The notes under the pieces: generated by a model
Told to the model about the DNA's origin: nothing
The model's input: only the letters and a program-made list of their open reading frames with translations
Databases searched by the model: none
Translations under genes and position numbers: made by a program
Shown: positions 1 to 8,180 of the stretch, one piece after another
Numbering within the stretch: the first letter of the stretch is position 1
Layout of the letters: each line of letters opens with the position of its first letter
NCBI RefSeq assembly: GCF_025370105.1
Contig: NZ_JANQBK010000015.1
Coordinates: 1 to 64,000 of the forward strand
Direction: 5' to 3'
DNA from: Sphingomonas hylomeconis
Lineage (GTDB): Bacteria > Pseudomonadota > Alphaproteobacteria > Sphingomonadales > Sphingomonadaceae
Length of the DNA stretch: 64,000 nt

Positions 1-134
1 TCGGATTCGGTCAAACGCTTTCTTGCACTTTTCCTACATTTTTCCCGAAAATGGCTGAAAACCGCCGTTTCTCAGGTAACGTATTCGTCATCTTGCGGCC
101 CCGAGTGCGGGAACGAAATGCAATAACGGTCGAA

Positions 135-941
135 TCAGCCCCGATTCACGCTGTCCGCCGCCGCCCCCAGCGCTGCGGCCAGCCGCGCCGCCCAGGCAAT
201 GCAGCACTGGCTGGTGGCAATGAGATCCTGGCGCACCTCGATTTCGGCATAGGCACGCCCCCGTTCATAGGCATGGCGGGGCACGGTATAGTCGATCGTA
301 TCCATGCTATAGGGTTCGTTGTCCCCGACGGTCAGATCCCCTGCCCGCTCGAACGCCGCGATCAGCGCCCGGGCAAAGCCAGTGTTGCCGCGATCGTGCA
401 GCACGCCGACCTGCCACGGTCGCGGCACGGCCTGCATCGCCGGGGTGAAGCTGTGCAGCGACACCAGGATCGTCTCCATGCCGGCCGCGTCGCGGCGCGC
501 CAGCTCGGCGCCGATCGCATCCTGATACGGCACCTGGATGGCAGCCACGCGCGCGGCGCGCTGCTCGGCCGTCAGCGCCTGGTTGCCGGGCACGATAGTA
601 AGGTCGCTCACCTCTGGCATCGCATCGGCGCGCGCCGGATCGCGATTGCAGTCGATCACCAGCCGCGAATAGGTCTGGCGGATGAACACCGCGTCCAGAC
701 GTTCGGCCAAAAGCGGCCCCAGTTCGCCGATGCCGATGTCCCAGCCGATATGCCGCTCGAGCTCGGCCGCGGGTAGGCCCAGCGACGCCAAGCCTTCCGG
801 CACGAGATTTCCGGCATGATCGCCGATCAGCAGGAACGATGAAGCGCCGGCGGGGTTGAATATCCGAACCGGCGATGGATCATGTGCCGAGAGCAGCGTC
901 TTACCCGAGACGTTGTCGCTGCGACGAGTATCCGATGCCAT
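135..941 (-). CDS. N-formylglutamate amidohydrolase family protein
   Basis: The 268-aa product matches the N-formylglutamate amidohydrolase (HutG/FGase) family, zinc-dependent cytosolic hydrolases that release formate from N-formyl amino acids. Visible family blocks are the early DHAGN segment, HIGWDIG, the YSRLVIDCNR segment and LVSLHSFTP near mid-protein. I chose ATG at 941, preceded by AAAGGTTCAGGA; an in-frame GTG at 956 would add five residues. The start region overlaps the divergent transglutaminase gene: the two ATGs share the heptamer ATGCCAT (935-941). The neighbouring transglutaminase-like genes suggest a role in peptide or modified amino-acid breakdown rather than histidine catabolism, since no hut genes are present. 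The family is clear; the substrate is not. Confidence 0.82.
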   Translation of the reverse strand: MASDTRRSDNVSGKTLLSAHDPSPVRIFNPAGASSFLLIGDHAGNLVPEGLASLGLPAAELERHIGWDIGIGELGPLLAERLDAVFIRQTYSRLVIDCNRDPARADAMPEVSDLTIVPGNQALTAEQRAARVAAIQVPYQDAIGAELARRDAAGMETILVSLHSFTPAMQAVPRPWQVGVLHDRGNTGFARALIAAFERAGDLTVGDNEPYSMDTIDYTVPRHAYERGRAYAEIEVRQDLIATSQCCIAWAARLAAALGAAADSVNRG

Positions 942-1864
942 TCCTGAACCTTTCACACATTACGCGTTACACCTATCGCCAGCCGGTATCCTTTGGCGAG
1001 CACCGCATCATGGTGCGCCCGCGCGAAAGTTACGACCAGCATCTGATCGACGCCGAACTCAACATCGACCCCGCGCCGGCCGATATCCGCTGGCTGCAGG
1101 ACGTGTTCGGCAATTCGGTGGCGATCGCGACGTTCGACCGGCCGGCGCGCGAACTGGTGTTCGACAGCCAGATCCGGCTGCAGCACATGCCGAGCGAGCT
1201 GCAGCACGTCGATATCGAGGATTACGCGCAGGGCTATCCGTTCACCTATTCGAGCGAGGACATGCCCGATCTGCTGCGCTCGATCGAGCGCCAGCATCAT
1301 GATCCGCAGCGCCAGATCGACAGCTGGGCGCGCCGCTTCGTCAATACCGATGGCCCGACCGACACGCTGCACATGCTCTCCGAGATGACCCGCGCGATCA
1401 AGCGCGAGTTCACCTATGTCGGCCGCCCCGAAAAGGGCACGCAATCGCCGATCGAGACGCTTGCCCGCCGCAAGGGCACCTGCCGAGATTATGCCATGCT
1501 GATGATCGAGGCGGTGCGCGCGCTGGGCTTCGCCGCGCGCTTCGTCTCCGGCTATGTCTACAACCCCACGGCCACCGAGGCGCGCACGGGCGGCGGCAAC
1601 ACGCATGCCTGGGTACGCGTCTATCTGCCCGGCTCCGGCTGGGTCGAGTTCGACCCGACCAACGGCATCGTCGGCAGCCGCGGACTGATCCGCGTCGCGG
1701 TGGCGCGCGACATCTACCAGGCCGTGCCGATTTCCGGCACGTGGAGCGGCTTTCCCGGCAGCTTCCTCGACATGACCGTCTCGGTCGACATCAACGTCGA
1801 CCGTTCCGTTTCCGACAAACCCCGACCCGCCGACCTCAAGCCCAGAAAGACGACCATATGCTGA
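935..1864 (+). CDS. Transglutaminase-like cysteine protease, first of tandem pair
   Basis: This 309-aa protein has an N-terminal bacterial transglutaminase region (about residues 1-90, starting MPFLNLSHITRYTY) followed by a transglutaminase-like core. The Cys-His-Asp triad is visible as C183 in GTCRDYAML, H224 in THAWVRV and D240 in EFDPTNG. Proteins of this type are usually thought to act as peptidases or amidases. Start ATG at 935 lies head-to-head with the amidohydrolase start, so each gene's leader is inside the other's coding sequence. Its 3' end overlaps the start of the second transglutaminase gene by 7 nt, indicating translational coupling. The enzymatic class is well supported; the physiological substrate is unknown. 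Confidence 0.88.
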   Translation: MPFLNLSHITRYTYRQPVSFGEHRIMVRPRESYDQHLIDAELNIDPAPADIRWLQDVFGNSVAIATFDRPARELVFDSQIRLQHMPSELQHVDIEDYAQGYPFTYSSEDMPDLLRSIERQHHDPQRQIDSWARRFVNTDGPTDTLHMLSEMTRAIKREFTYVGRPEKGTQSPIETLARRKGTCRDYAMLMIEAVRALGFAARFVSGYVYNPTATEARTGGGNTHAWVRVYLPGSGWVEFDPTNGIVGSRGLIRVAVARDIYQAVPISGTWSGFPGSFLDMTVSVDINVDRSVSDKPRPADLKPRKTTIC

Positions 1865-2700
1865 TTCGTACCGGCTACGACATCCGTTACGAGACTGAGG
1901 TGGCGACGCCGTTGATGGCGATGCTCAGTCTCCACCCGTCGCGTAACCGAGATCTGCGCACACCGCACCGTATCGTGACGACGCCCGAGGTGCCGATGTA
2001 CGACTATACCGATGCGTTCGGGAACATCTGCACGCGCCTCACCGTGCCCGCGGGCGGGCTGACGCTCAGCTGCGACTTCGTGATCGAGGATTCGTTCCAG
2101 AAGGATCCCTACAGCCCGGATGCGATCCAGCACCGCGTCGAGGATCTGCCCGACGACGTGCTCGTCTACCTGCTCGGCAGCCGCTATTGCGAGACCGACC
2201 GCCTGTCCGACACCGCCTGGGGCCTGTTCGGTCATGTCGCGCCGGGCTGGGAACGCGTCGCGGCGATCGTCGCGTTCACGCACAACCACATCACCTTCGG
2301 CTATCAGCACGCCCGCCCGACCAAGACCGCGTGGGATGCGCATCAGGAACAATTGGGCGTGTGCCGCGATTTCGCGCATCTCGCGATCACGCTGTGCCGC
2401 TGCATGAACATCCCGGCGCGCTACTGCACCGGCTATCTCGGCGACATCGATATCCCGCCGATCCCCGGGCCGATGGATTTCTCCGCCTGGTTCGACGTCT
2501 ATCTCGGCGGCGGCTGGCACACGTTCGATGCACGGCACAACAAGCAGCGCGCCGGGCGGCTGCTGATGGCGCGCGGGCGCGATGCGACGGATACCGCGCT
2601 GACCACGACGTTCGGGCCGGCGCAGCTGGCCGGATTCCATGTCCATACCGACAAGGTTGAGACGATCGACATGAGTTCGCCGCCGGCGGCGCGGCCGTAG
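1858..2700 (+). CDS. Transglutaminase-like cysteine protease, second of tandem pair
   Basis: The 280-aa paralogue of the preceding gene starts MLIRTGYDIRYETE and carries the same fold. The predicted nucleophile is C169 in GVCRDFAHLAI, with the His in GGWHTFDARHN supplying the rest of the catalytic centre. ATG at 1858 lies inside the last codons of the upstream gene (7-nt overlap), with AGAAAGA a few bases upstream. Paired transglutaminase genes of this type are common in alphaproteobacteria, often near alpha-E and ATP-grasp peptide-modifying genes; those partners are not in this window but could lie left of position 1. Family assignment is solid, role inferred. Confidence 0.87.
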   Translation: MLIRTGYDIRYETEVATPLMAMLSLHPSRNRDLRTPHRIVTTPEVPMYDYTDAFGNICTRLTVPAGGLTLSCDFVIEDSFQKDPYSPDAIQHRVEDLPDDVLVYLLGSRYCETDRLSDTAWGLFGHVAPGWERVAAIVAFTHNHITFGYQHARPTKTAWDAHQEQLGVCRDFAHLAITLCRCMNIPARYCTGYLGDIDIPPIPGPMDFSAWFDVYLGGGWHTFDARHNKQRAGRLLMARGRDATDTALTTTFGPAQLAGFHVHTDKVETIDMSSPPAARP

Positions 2701-2723
2701 GCGATCGCGCTACGGTCTCTGGC

Positions 2724-2810
2724 TGCCGGTTCTCCTGCGACCGTAGGTGCACAGCGTCGCCGGCGACCTTCTCTGTAACCCTGGGCTCCGGCGTGCGCCG
2801 GAGCACGGCA
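2724..2810. repeat. Bipartite REP-like palindrome, copy 1
   Basis: The intergenic gap between the second transglutaminase and the M3 peptidase contains CCCTGGGCTCCGG followed by an 8-bp stem (GCTCCGGC at 2786-2793, GCCGGAGC at 2798-2805, loop GTGC). A degraded left half-element beginning TTCTCCTGCGA lies at about 2727. The organisation is the same as in the copies near 40.4, 51.3 and 55.35 kb. It could also act as a transcript-stabilising hairpin. Confidence 0.6.
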
Positions 2811-2831
2811 TTATATGACCGGTATGTTCCC

Positions 2832-4832
2832 ATGATCGAAACGCTGCTCGCCCCCTCGCCGCTACCGTTCGCGGCGCCGCCGTTCGACCGGATCGATCCC
2901 GCGGCCTATTTGCCCGCCATTCGCCAGGGCATTGCCGAAGCCGCGGCGGACATCGCCGCGATCGTCGAGGATCCCGCCCCGCCGAGCTTCGACAACACGA
3001 TCGTCGCGCTGGAGCGGGCGGGCGCACGCCTGGCGCGCGCGCGGCGGATCTTCTGGACCGTGTCCTCGGCGCAGGCCGACGAGACGATCCACGCGATCGA
3101 AGCCGAGATCGGCGCCCTGCTCACCGCGCATGGCACCTCGATCGGCCACAATCCCGACCTGTTCGCGCGCGTGAAGAGCGTGTGGGAAGCGCGCGACACC
3201 GCCGGGCTCAACAATGCGCAGGCCCGGCTGCTCGAGCACGGCTATCGCGGCTTCGTCGATGGCGGCGCCCTGCTCGACGCCGCGGACAAGGCGCGGTTCG
3301 CCGCGATTGCCACCGAACTCTCCAGTCTCGGCACGCTGTTCGGGCAGAATGTCATGGCCGCCGCGGCCGACTGGCACCTGTTGCTCGACCCCGCCGATCT
3401 CGACGGCCTCCCACAGGCACTGCGCGAGTCCAGCGCGCGGCGGGCCGAGGCGCGCGGCGATCGCGGCAAGCACCTGATCACGCTCGATCGCGGCGATGCC
3501 GAGAATTTCCTGACCTTTTCCACGCGGCGCGATTTGCGCGAAACGCTGTGGCGCGCCTTCACCACGCGCTGCGACGGCGGCGCGCACGATAATCGCGACA
3601 TCGTCGACCGCATGCTGGCGCTGCGCCGCGAGCGCGCCGCCCTGCTCGGTTATAAGAGCCATGCCGATTACGCGCTGGTCGACAGCATGGCCAAGACACC
3701 CGACGCCGCCGAGGCGCTGCTGATGCGCGTCTGGACGCCGGCGCTGGCGCAGGTCGCGGCCGAGCAGGCGGAACTGCAGGCGGTCGCACGATCCGATGGC
3801 CAAACGGCCGAGATCGCCCCGTGGGACTGGCGCTTCTATGCCGAACGCGTGCGGCGCGACCGCTATGCGCTCGACGGCGCCGAGGTGAAGACATATCTCA
3901 CGCTCGATCGCGTCCGCGCCGCCGCGTTCGATTGCGCGGCGCGGCTCTATGGGCTGACCTTCGAGCGCCGCCAGGATCTGCCCGGCTGGCATCCCGATGT
4001 CGACGCCTGGGCCGTGTCCCGCAACGGTGCGACCATCGGCCTGCTCTATACCGATTATCTCGCGCGGCCCGAAAAGCATGGCGGCGCCTGGATGGGCAGC
4101 CTGCGCGTTCAGGAGAAGATCGACGCGCCGGTCGTGCCGCCCGTGCTGCCGATCACCTATCTCGTCGCCAATTTCGCCAAGGCCCCGCCGGGCGCCGACA
4201 CCGCCTTGTCGATCAGCGAGGCCCGGACGCTGTTCCACGAATTCGGCCATGCGTTGCACGCCTTGCTCTCCGACGTGACCTATCCGAGCCAGGCCGGCAC
4301 CGCGGTGGCACGCGATTTCGTCGAATTCCCCTCCAAGTTCATGGAACATTGGATCGTCGCGCCGGACACGCTGGCCCGGTTGGGGATGCCGGCCGATCTG
4401 ATCGCGGCGATCGGCCAGGCCGACGATTTCGGCCAGGGCTTCGCGACGATCGAGCTGGTCGCCTCGTCGCTGCTCGATCTCGCCGTGCATCGCAGCACGG
4501 AGGCCGCGCCCGATTCCGCCGCGATTACCCGCGCGACGCTCGACCGCATCGCGATGCCCGCCGCGATCGCGCCCCGCCACGGGCTGACGCATTTCACCCA
4601 TATCTTCGATGGCGGCTATGCCGGCGCCTATTATTCCTATCTCTGGGCCGAAGTGCTCGACGCCGATGCCTTTGCCGCGTTCGAGGATATTTTCGATCCC
4701 GCGCTGGCCGATCGCTTCCGCCGCGAGATCCTTGCCCCCGGCAATAGCCGCGATCCGCTCGCTTCGTTCATTGCCTTTCGCGGTAGGCCGCCGGAAGAGG
4801 CGCCGCTGCTGCGAGACCGCCGCCTGGCTTGA
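2832..4832 (+). CDS. M3 family zinc oligopeptidase (oligopeptidase A / Dcp type)
   Basis: The 666-aa product has the length and layout of M3A thimet-type oligopeptidases, which degrade short peptides in the cytoplasm or periplasm. The zinc site is HEFGH (H469-H473) with the third ligand at E498 in VEFPSKFMEHW, exactly the M3 spacing. No signal peptide is evident at the start MIETLLAPSPLPF, so a cytosolic enzyme is most likely. I chose ATG 2832; an in-frame codon at 2793 has no ribosome site and lies in the REP-like repeat. The gene follows two transglutaminase-like proteases, giving a local peptide-degradation theme. PrlC-like and Dcp-like members cannot be separated here. Confidence 0.92.
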   Translation: MIETLLAPSPLPFAAPPFDRIDPAAYLPAIRQGIAEAAADIAAIVEDPAPPSFDNTIVALERAGARLARARRIFWTVSSAQADETIHAIEAEIGALLTAHGTSIGHNPDLFARVKSVWEARDTAGLNNAQARLLEHGYRGFVDGGALLDAADKARFAAIATELSSLGTLFGQNVMAAAADWHLLLDPADLDGLPQALRESSARRAEARGDRGKHLITLDRGDAENFLTFSTRRDLRETLWRAFTTRCDGGAHDNRDIVDRMLALRRERAALLGYKSHADYALVDSMAKTPDAAEALLMRVWTPALAQVAAEQAELQAVARSDGQTAEIAPWDWRFYAERVRRDRYALDGAEVKTYLTLDRVRAAAFDCAARLYGLTFERRQDLPGWHPDVDAWAVSRNGATIGLLYTDYLARPEKHGGAWMGSLRVQEKIDAPVVPPVLPITYLVANFAKAPPGADTALSISEARTLFHEFGHALHALLSDVTYPSQAGTAVARDFVEFPSKFMEHWIVAPDTLARLGMPADLIAAIGQADDFGQGFATIELVASSLLDLAVHRSTEAAPDSAAITRATLDRIAMPAAIAPRHGLTHFTHIFDGGYAGAYYSYLWAEVLDADAFAAFEDIFDPALADRFRREILAPGNSRDPLASFIAFRGRPPEEAPLLRDRRLA

Positions 4833-4928
4833 CATATTCGAACTTTGGGTATGCAATCGACCGTCGCTTAGATGCATCGACGGCACCCTTCCGTGCTCCG
4901 ATCGCTTGCCGGGCGCTGGAGAGAGACG

Positions 4929-5393
4929 ATGGGCTGCATTTCCGCAATCGACCACCCGACCAGAGTCGAGGTGCAGGAACTGCTCAGCCGCTATTGCCAT
5001 TACCTCGATCACGATCGCGGCGATTGCTGGGCCAAGCTGTTCACGCATGACGGCGTGTTCGAGGAAAGCGACGGGCTGACCCTGCGCGGCCCAGCCGAGC
5101 TCGGTTCGCTGCCCAGCATCATCCGCCGCGACGGTGGCGGGATGCTGCGCCACATGATCAGCACGATCATCGTCGATCGCTGTGACGCGTCGCGCGACCT
5201 GATCGTGTCGGCATACGGCCCGGTCGCCGATCTGCGTGGCGACGGCGGCATCTCGACCTTCTACGACTATCACATCCGCATCAATCGCGTGCCCGCGTGG
5301 CGCATCGCGCGCATCGTCGCGACCCGCGTCGGCGGCGTCCCCGTGCTGCTGCCCCACGCACAGGCCCAGGCCGAGGGGACGCTGCACAGCTAG
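4929..5393 (+). CDS. NTF2-like / SnoaL-fold protein
   Basis: The 154-aa protein resembles the SnoaL-like or ring-hydroxylating-dioxygenase beta-like branch of the NTF2 fold. The helix VQELLSRYCHYLDHDRGD, the segment WAKLFTHDGVFEE and the C-terminal beta-strand YDYHIRINR are typical, including Tyr and Asp positions often found lining the cavity. ATG 4929 is preceded by GGAGAGAGACG. It sits alone between the M3 peptidase and recJ on the same strand. Enzymatic activity cannot be inferred from the fold alone. Confidence 0.72.
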   Translation: MGCISAIDHPTRVEVQELLSRYCHYLDHDRGDCWAKLFTHDGVFEESDGLTLRGPAELGSLPSIIRRDGGGMLRHMISTIIVDRCDASRDLIVSAYGPVADLRGDGGISTFYDYHIRINRVPAWRIARIVATRVGGVPVLLPHAQAQAEGTLHS

Positions 5394-5500
5394 GCCGGGC
5401 CTCCGGGGCCGCTAGTTCCGCCCGCAGCCCGCCTGTGGGCGCGAAGGATTTGCCGCGCGCCCTTCCCTCGCCTTCCCCGTCGGTTTACCAAGCGGCGTTC

Positions 5501-7276
5501 ATGAACACCGTCCTCAACATCACCAAATCGATCCTCGGCCAGCCGTGGCGCTGGCGCGCGCTGGCCACCGACACGCGCGATCCGGGCTTCGCGCCCGACG
5601 ATCTCGTCACGCAGCTGCTGCTCGCGCGCGGCTGCCCGCGCGAGGAACTGGAGGCGCACAAGGCGCCGAGCATCCGCAGCTTCATGCCCGACCCGTCGAT
5701 CTTCCGCGACATGGACCGCGCCGCCGAGCGGCTGGCCGATGCGATCGCGGCGCAGCAATCGGTGGTCATCTTCGGCGATTACGACGTGGATGGCGCGACC
5801 TCCGCCGCGCTGATGATCCTGTTGCTGCGCGATCTCGGGCTCGACGCCACGGCCTATATCCCCGACCGCCTGATGGAGGGCTATGGCCCGTCGGGCACCG
5901 CGCTCGTCAAATTGAAAAATGACGGCGCCGAGCTGATCGTCACGGTCGATTGCGGCGCGCAGGCGTTCGAGGCGCTGGACGCGGCGCGCGATGCCGGCGT
6001 CGACGTGATCGTCGTCGACCATCACAAATGCGCGCTCGCGCTCCCGCATGCGCATGCCGTGGTCAATCCCAACCGGCTCGACGAGAGCCAGGGCAAGGAT
6101 GGGGGCGCCACGCACGGCCATCTCGCGGCGGTCGGCGTGGCCTTCCTGCTCGGCGCCGCGCTGATCCGCGTGCTGCGCGCGCGCGGCGCGTTCAAGGACC
6201 GGCCGGAACCGCGGCTGCTCGACCTGCTCGACATCGTCGCGCTCGGCACCGTGGCGGATGTCGCGCAGCTGCGCGGGCTCAACCGCGCGTTCGTGGCACA
6301 GGGCCTCAAGGTGATGGCGCAGCGCCGCAATATCGGGCTCAACGCGCTGATCTCCGCCTCGCGCCTGACCCGCGCGCCGACCTGCACCGATCTCGGCTTT
6401 GCGCTGGGCCCGCGCATCAATGCCGGCGGCCGGGTCGGCAAGTCCGATCTCGGCGTCCGGCTGCTGACCACGCGCGACCCGCAGGAAGCGGCCGACATCG
6501 CCGCCGAGCTCGACCGCCTCAACGAGGAACGGCGCGCGATCGAAGCGATCGTGCAGGAGGCGGCAGAGAGCCTGGCACAGGTCGCCAGAGAGCGCGCCGT
6601 GCTGGTCGTTGCCGGCCACGGCTGGCACCCCGGCGTGATCGGCATCGTCGCCGGCCGCCTGAAGGAGAAATACGGCCGCCCGGCGATCGTCATCGCGATC
6701 GACGAACACGGCGTCGGCAAGGGCTCGGGCCGCTCGATCGCTGGCGTCGATCTCGGCGCCGCGGTGCTCTCCGCCAAGGACAGCGGGCTGCTCGTCGCCG
6801 GCGGCGGGCACGCCATGGCCGCCGGCCTGACGATCGCCGAGGACCAGCTGGCCGCATTCGGCGACTTCCTCGAATCGCGGCTCGCCGAGGCCGTGACCCG
6901 GTCGATCGGCGACCGCGCCTTGCTGCTCGATGCCTTGCTCTCGCCCGGCGGCGTGACCCCTGCCCTGGTCGATTCGATGGAGCTGGGCGGACCGTACGGC
7001 ATGGGCTGGCCGCAACCCAGGATCGTCACCGGGCCGGTGCGGATCATCAAGGCCGACGTGGTCGGCAGCGGGCATGTCCGCCTGATCGTGGCGGGCGACG
7101 ACGGCCGCAGCTTCAAGGCGGTCGCCTTCCGCCAGGCCGAAACCGCGCTCGGCGCGGCGCTGCTCGGGGCGCCCCCGCACCGCAAGCTGTGGCTCGCCGG
7201 CCGCGCCCGGATCGACGATTGGGGCGCCAGGCCCGCCGCCGAGCTGCATCTCGACGACGCCGCCTGGGCGGAATGA
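5501..7276 (+). CDS. recJ: Single-stranded-DNA-specific exonuclease RecJ
   Basis: The 591-aa product is the 5'-3' single-strand exonuclease used in recombinational repair, mismatch repair and processing of stalled forks. DHH-family motifs are intact: DYDVDGATS at about residues 93-101, the VDCGAQAF segment, and VDHHK with D173, H174 and H175. The DHHA1 part carries GHGWHPGVIGIVAGRLKE and GGGHAMAAG, and an OB-like C-terminal part follows. I start at ATG 5501 (MNTVLNITKSI), since upstream in-frame residues look non-coding. The length fits compact alphaproteobacterial RecJ proteins. Confidence 0.95.
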   Translation: MNTVLNITKSILGQPWRWRALATDTRDPGFAPDDLVTQLLLARGCPREELEAHKAPSIRSFMPDPSIFRDMDRAAERLADAIAAQQSVVIFGDYDVDGATSAALMILLLRDLGLDATAYIPDRLMEGYGPSGTALVKLKNDGAELIVTVDCGAQAFEALDAARDAGVDVIVVDHHKCALALPHAHAVVNPNRLDESQGKDGGATHGHLAAVGVAFLLGAALIRVLRARGAFKDRPEPRLLDLLDIVALGTVADVAQLRGLNRAFVAQGLKVMAQRRNIGLNALISASRLTRAPTCTDLGFALGPRINAGGRVGKSDLGVRLLTTRDPQEAADIAAELDRLNEERRAIEAIVQEAAESLAQVARERAVLVVAGHGWHPGVIGIVAGRLKEKYGRPAIVIAIDEHGVGKGSGRSIAGVDLGAAVLSAKDSGLLVAGGGHAMAAGLTIAEDQLAAFGDFLESRLAEAVTRSIGDRALLLDALLSPGGVTPALVDSMELGGPYGMGWPQPRIVTGPVRIIKADVVGSGHVRLIVAGDDGRSFKAVAFRQAETALGAALLGAPPHRKLWLAGRARIDDWGARPAAELHLDDAAWAE

Positions 7277-7377
7277 GCGCTTATCGTGCGGAAACGACAG
7301 ATAAGCTCACGCAGCGGGTTGACCCGGCGCGCGGCTTTGCCTAGTCGGCGCTTCCACCAACCGGCGCTTGCCGGCAT

Positions 7378-7452
7378 GGCCCCTTCGTCTAGCGGTTAGG
7401 ACGCGGCCCTTTCACGGCTGAAGCACGGGTTCGATTCCCGTAGGGGTCACCA
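7378..7452 (+). tRNA. tRNA-Glu (anticodon TTC)
   Basis: A full cloverleaf can be drawn. The acceptor stem GGCCCCT pairs with AGGGGTC with one G-T pair. The anticodon stem CGGCC/GGCTG encloses loop CTTTCAC with anticodon TTC at 7411-7413. The T arm contains GGTTCGATTCC, and the CCA end is encoded at 7450-7452. The body closely resembles bacterial tRNA-Glu. The decayed dehydrogenase directly downstream hints at turnover beside this tRNA, though I see no duplicated 3' end that would mark an integrated element. Confidence 0.97.
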
Positions 7453-7699
7453 TCGGCAATCAGCCGTTTGTGACTACATGCAGTTTTGAGTTTGCCCCCG
7501 GCAAAGACATGTTCCGGTCCCCGGCGCTTTGGCGAACGTTCCCTTGGCGGCTACAAGGTCGCTGGCGCGCTTGCTGGGGTGACGCACCATCTTGGGCACC
7601 ATGCCGAGGATTGTACGATGGGAACGCATTCGGTCCGTTCCCGCCGGTCCGCTTGGCAAAGCCTTGCCTACGCGTGCAGACAAGTGGTCACCGCCCGGA

Positions 7700-8110
7700 C
7701 ATCACGTTGCTGGCCGGGCGCGCGTCGGACCGCGGCGGCGCTGTATTGTGCGGCAGGACAGGCGCGCGACGGGTTATCGGCTACGCCTGTCCACGACATA
7801 GCGCCGCTCGGCTTTACGGTCACCACACTCACGCCGTGCGCCTTCAGCACCGACTTGCTCGCCACCCAATCGATCCGCAATAGCGACCCTGGAGAACGCG
7901 GCTCAGGCCGCGTCGCTTGGTCGAGCTTCCGACGCGCCTGGCGCCGCGGATGGGCGGCAGCTCGGCGATCCCGTCCGAGCGGCGATGGCGCTGTTGGACG
8001 TCGTCGATTCCGACCATCCACCGCTGCACGTCCTGTTCGGGTCCAACGCCCTGCGCCGCCCCCGTGAGAAGCTGGACGCGATGGCCCCGCAGTTGGCGCC
8101 ATTTCGATAT
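7700..8110 (+). pseudogene. Decayed short-chain dehydrogenase/reductase
   Basis: Three reading-frame pieces line up with one SDR C-terminal half. One frame reads LLAGRASDRGGAV near 7710-7745, resembling the strand before the catalytic Tyr. A second reads LYCAAGQARDGLS and then GFTVTTLTPCAFSTD (about 7741-7860), matching the YxxxK helix and the PGxFxTD motif, but the Lys is gone. A third frame, from about 7884, reads ENAAQAASLGRASD and then DGRQLGDP and HPPLHVLFGSNAL, the usual SDR tail. The frame changes plus the lost catalytic Lys show it is non-functional. The 247 bases between the tRNA and this remnant (7453-7699) hold no gene I can recognise and may be its eroded N-terminal half. Confidence 0.66.
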
Positions 8111-8180
8111 AGCGCCCCACGCGAGCGTAATGGACTGCGGCTTTGGCCTTACAGAACCTCAGATCGAAGCTGGCGCACGT

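Noticed and set aside
1..134. Possible coding end or promoter left of the amidohydrolase
   Set aside because: The stretch is short and AT-richer than the rest, but no reading frame or -35/-10 pair is convincing.
2862..5387. 841-codon open frame on the minus strand
   Set aside because: It is antisense to the M3 peptidase and NTF2-like genes, has no domain-like content and arises from the strong codon-position GC bias.
7378..8110. Integrated element using tRNA-Glu as attachment site
   Set aside because: No integrase and no duplicated tRNA 3' end found; only gene decay is visible.
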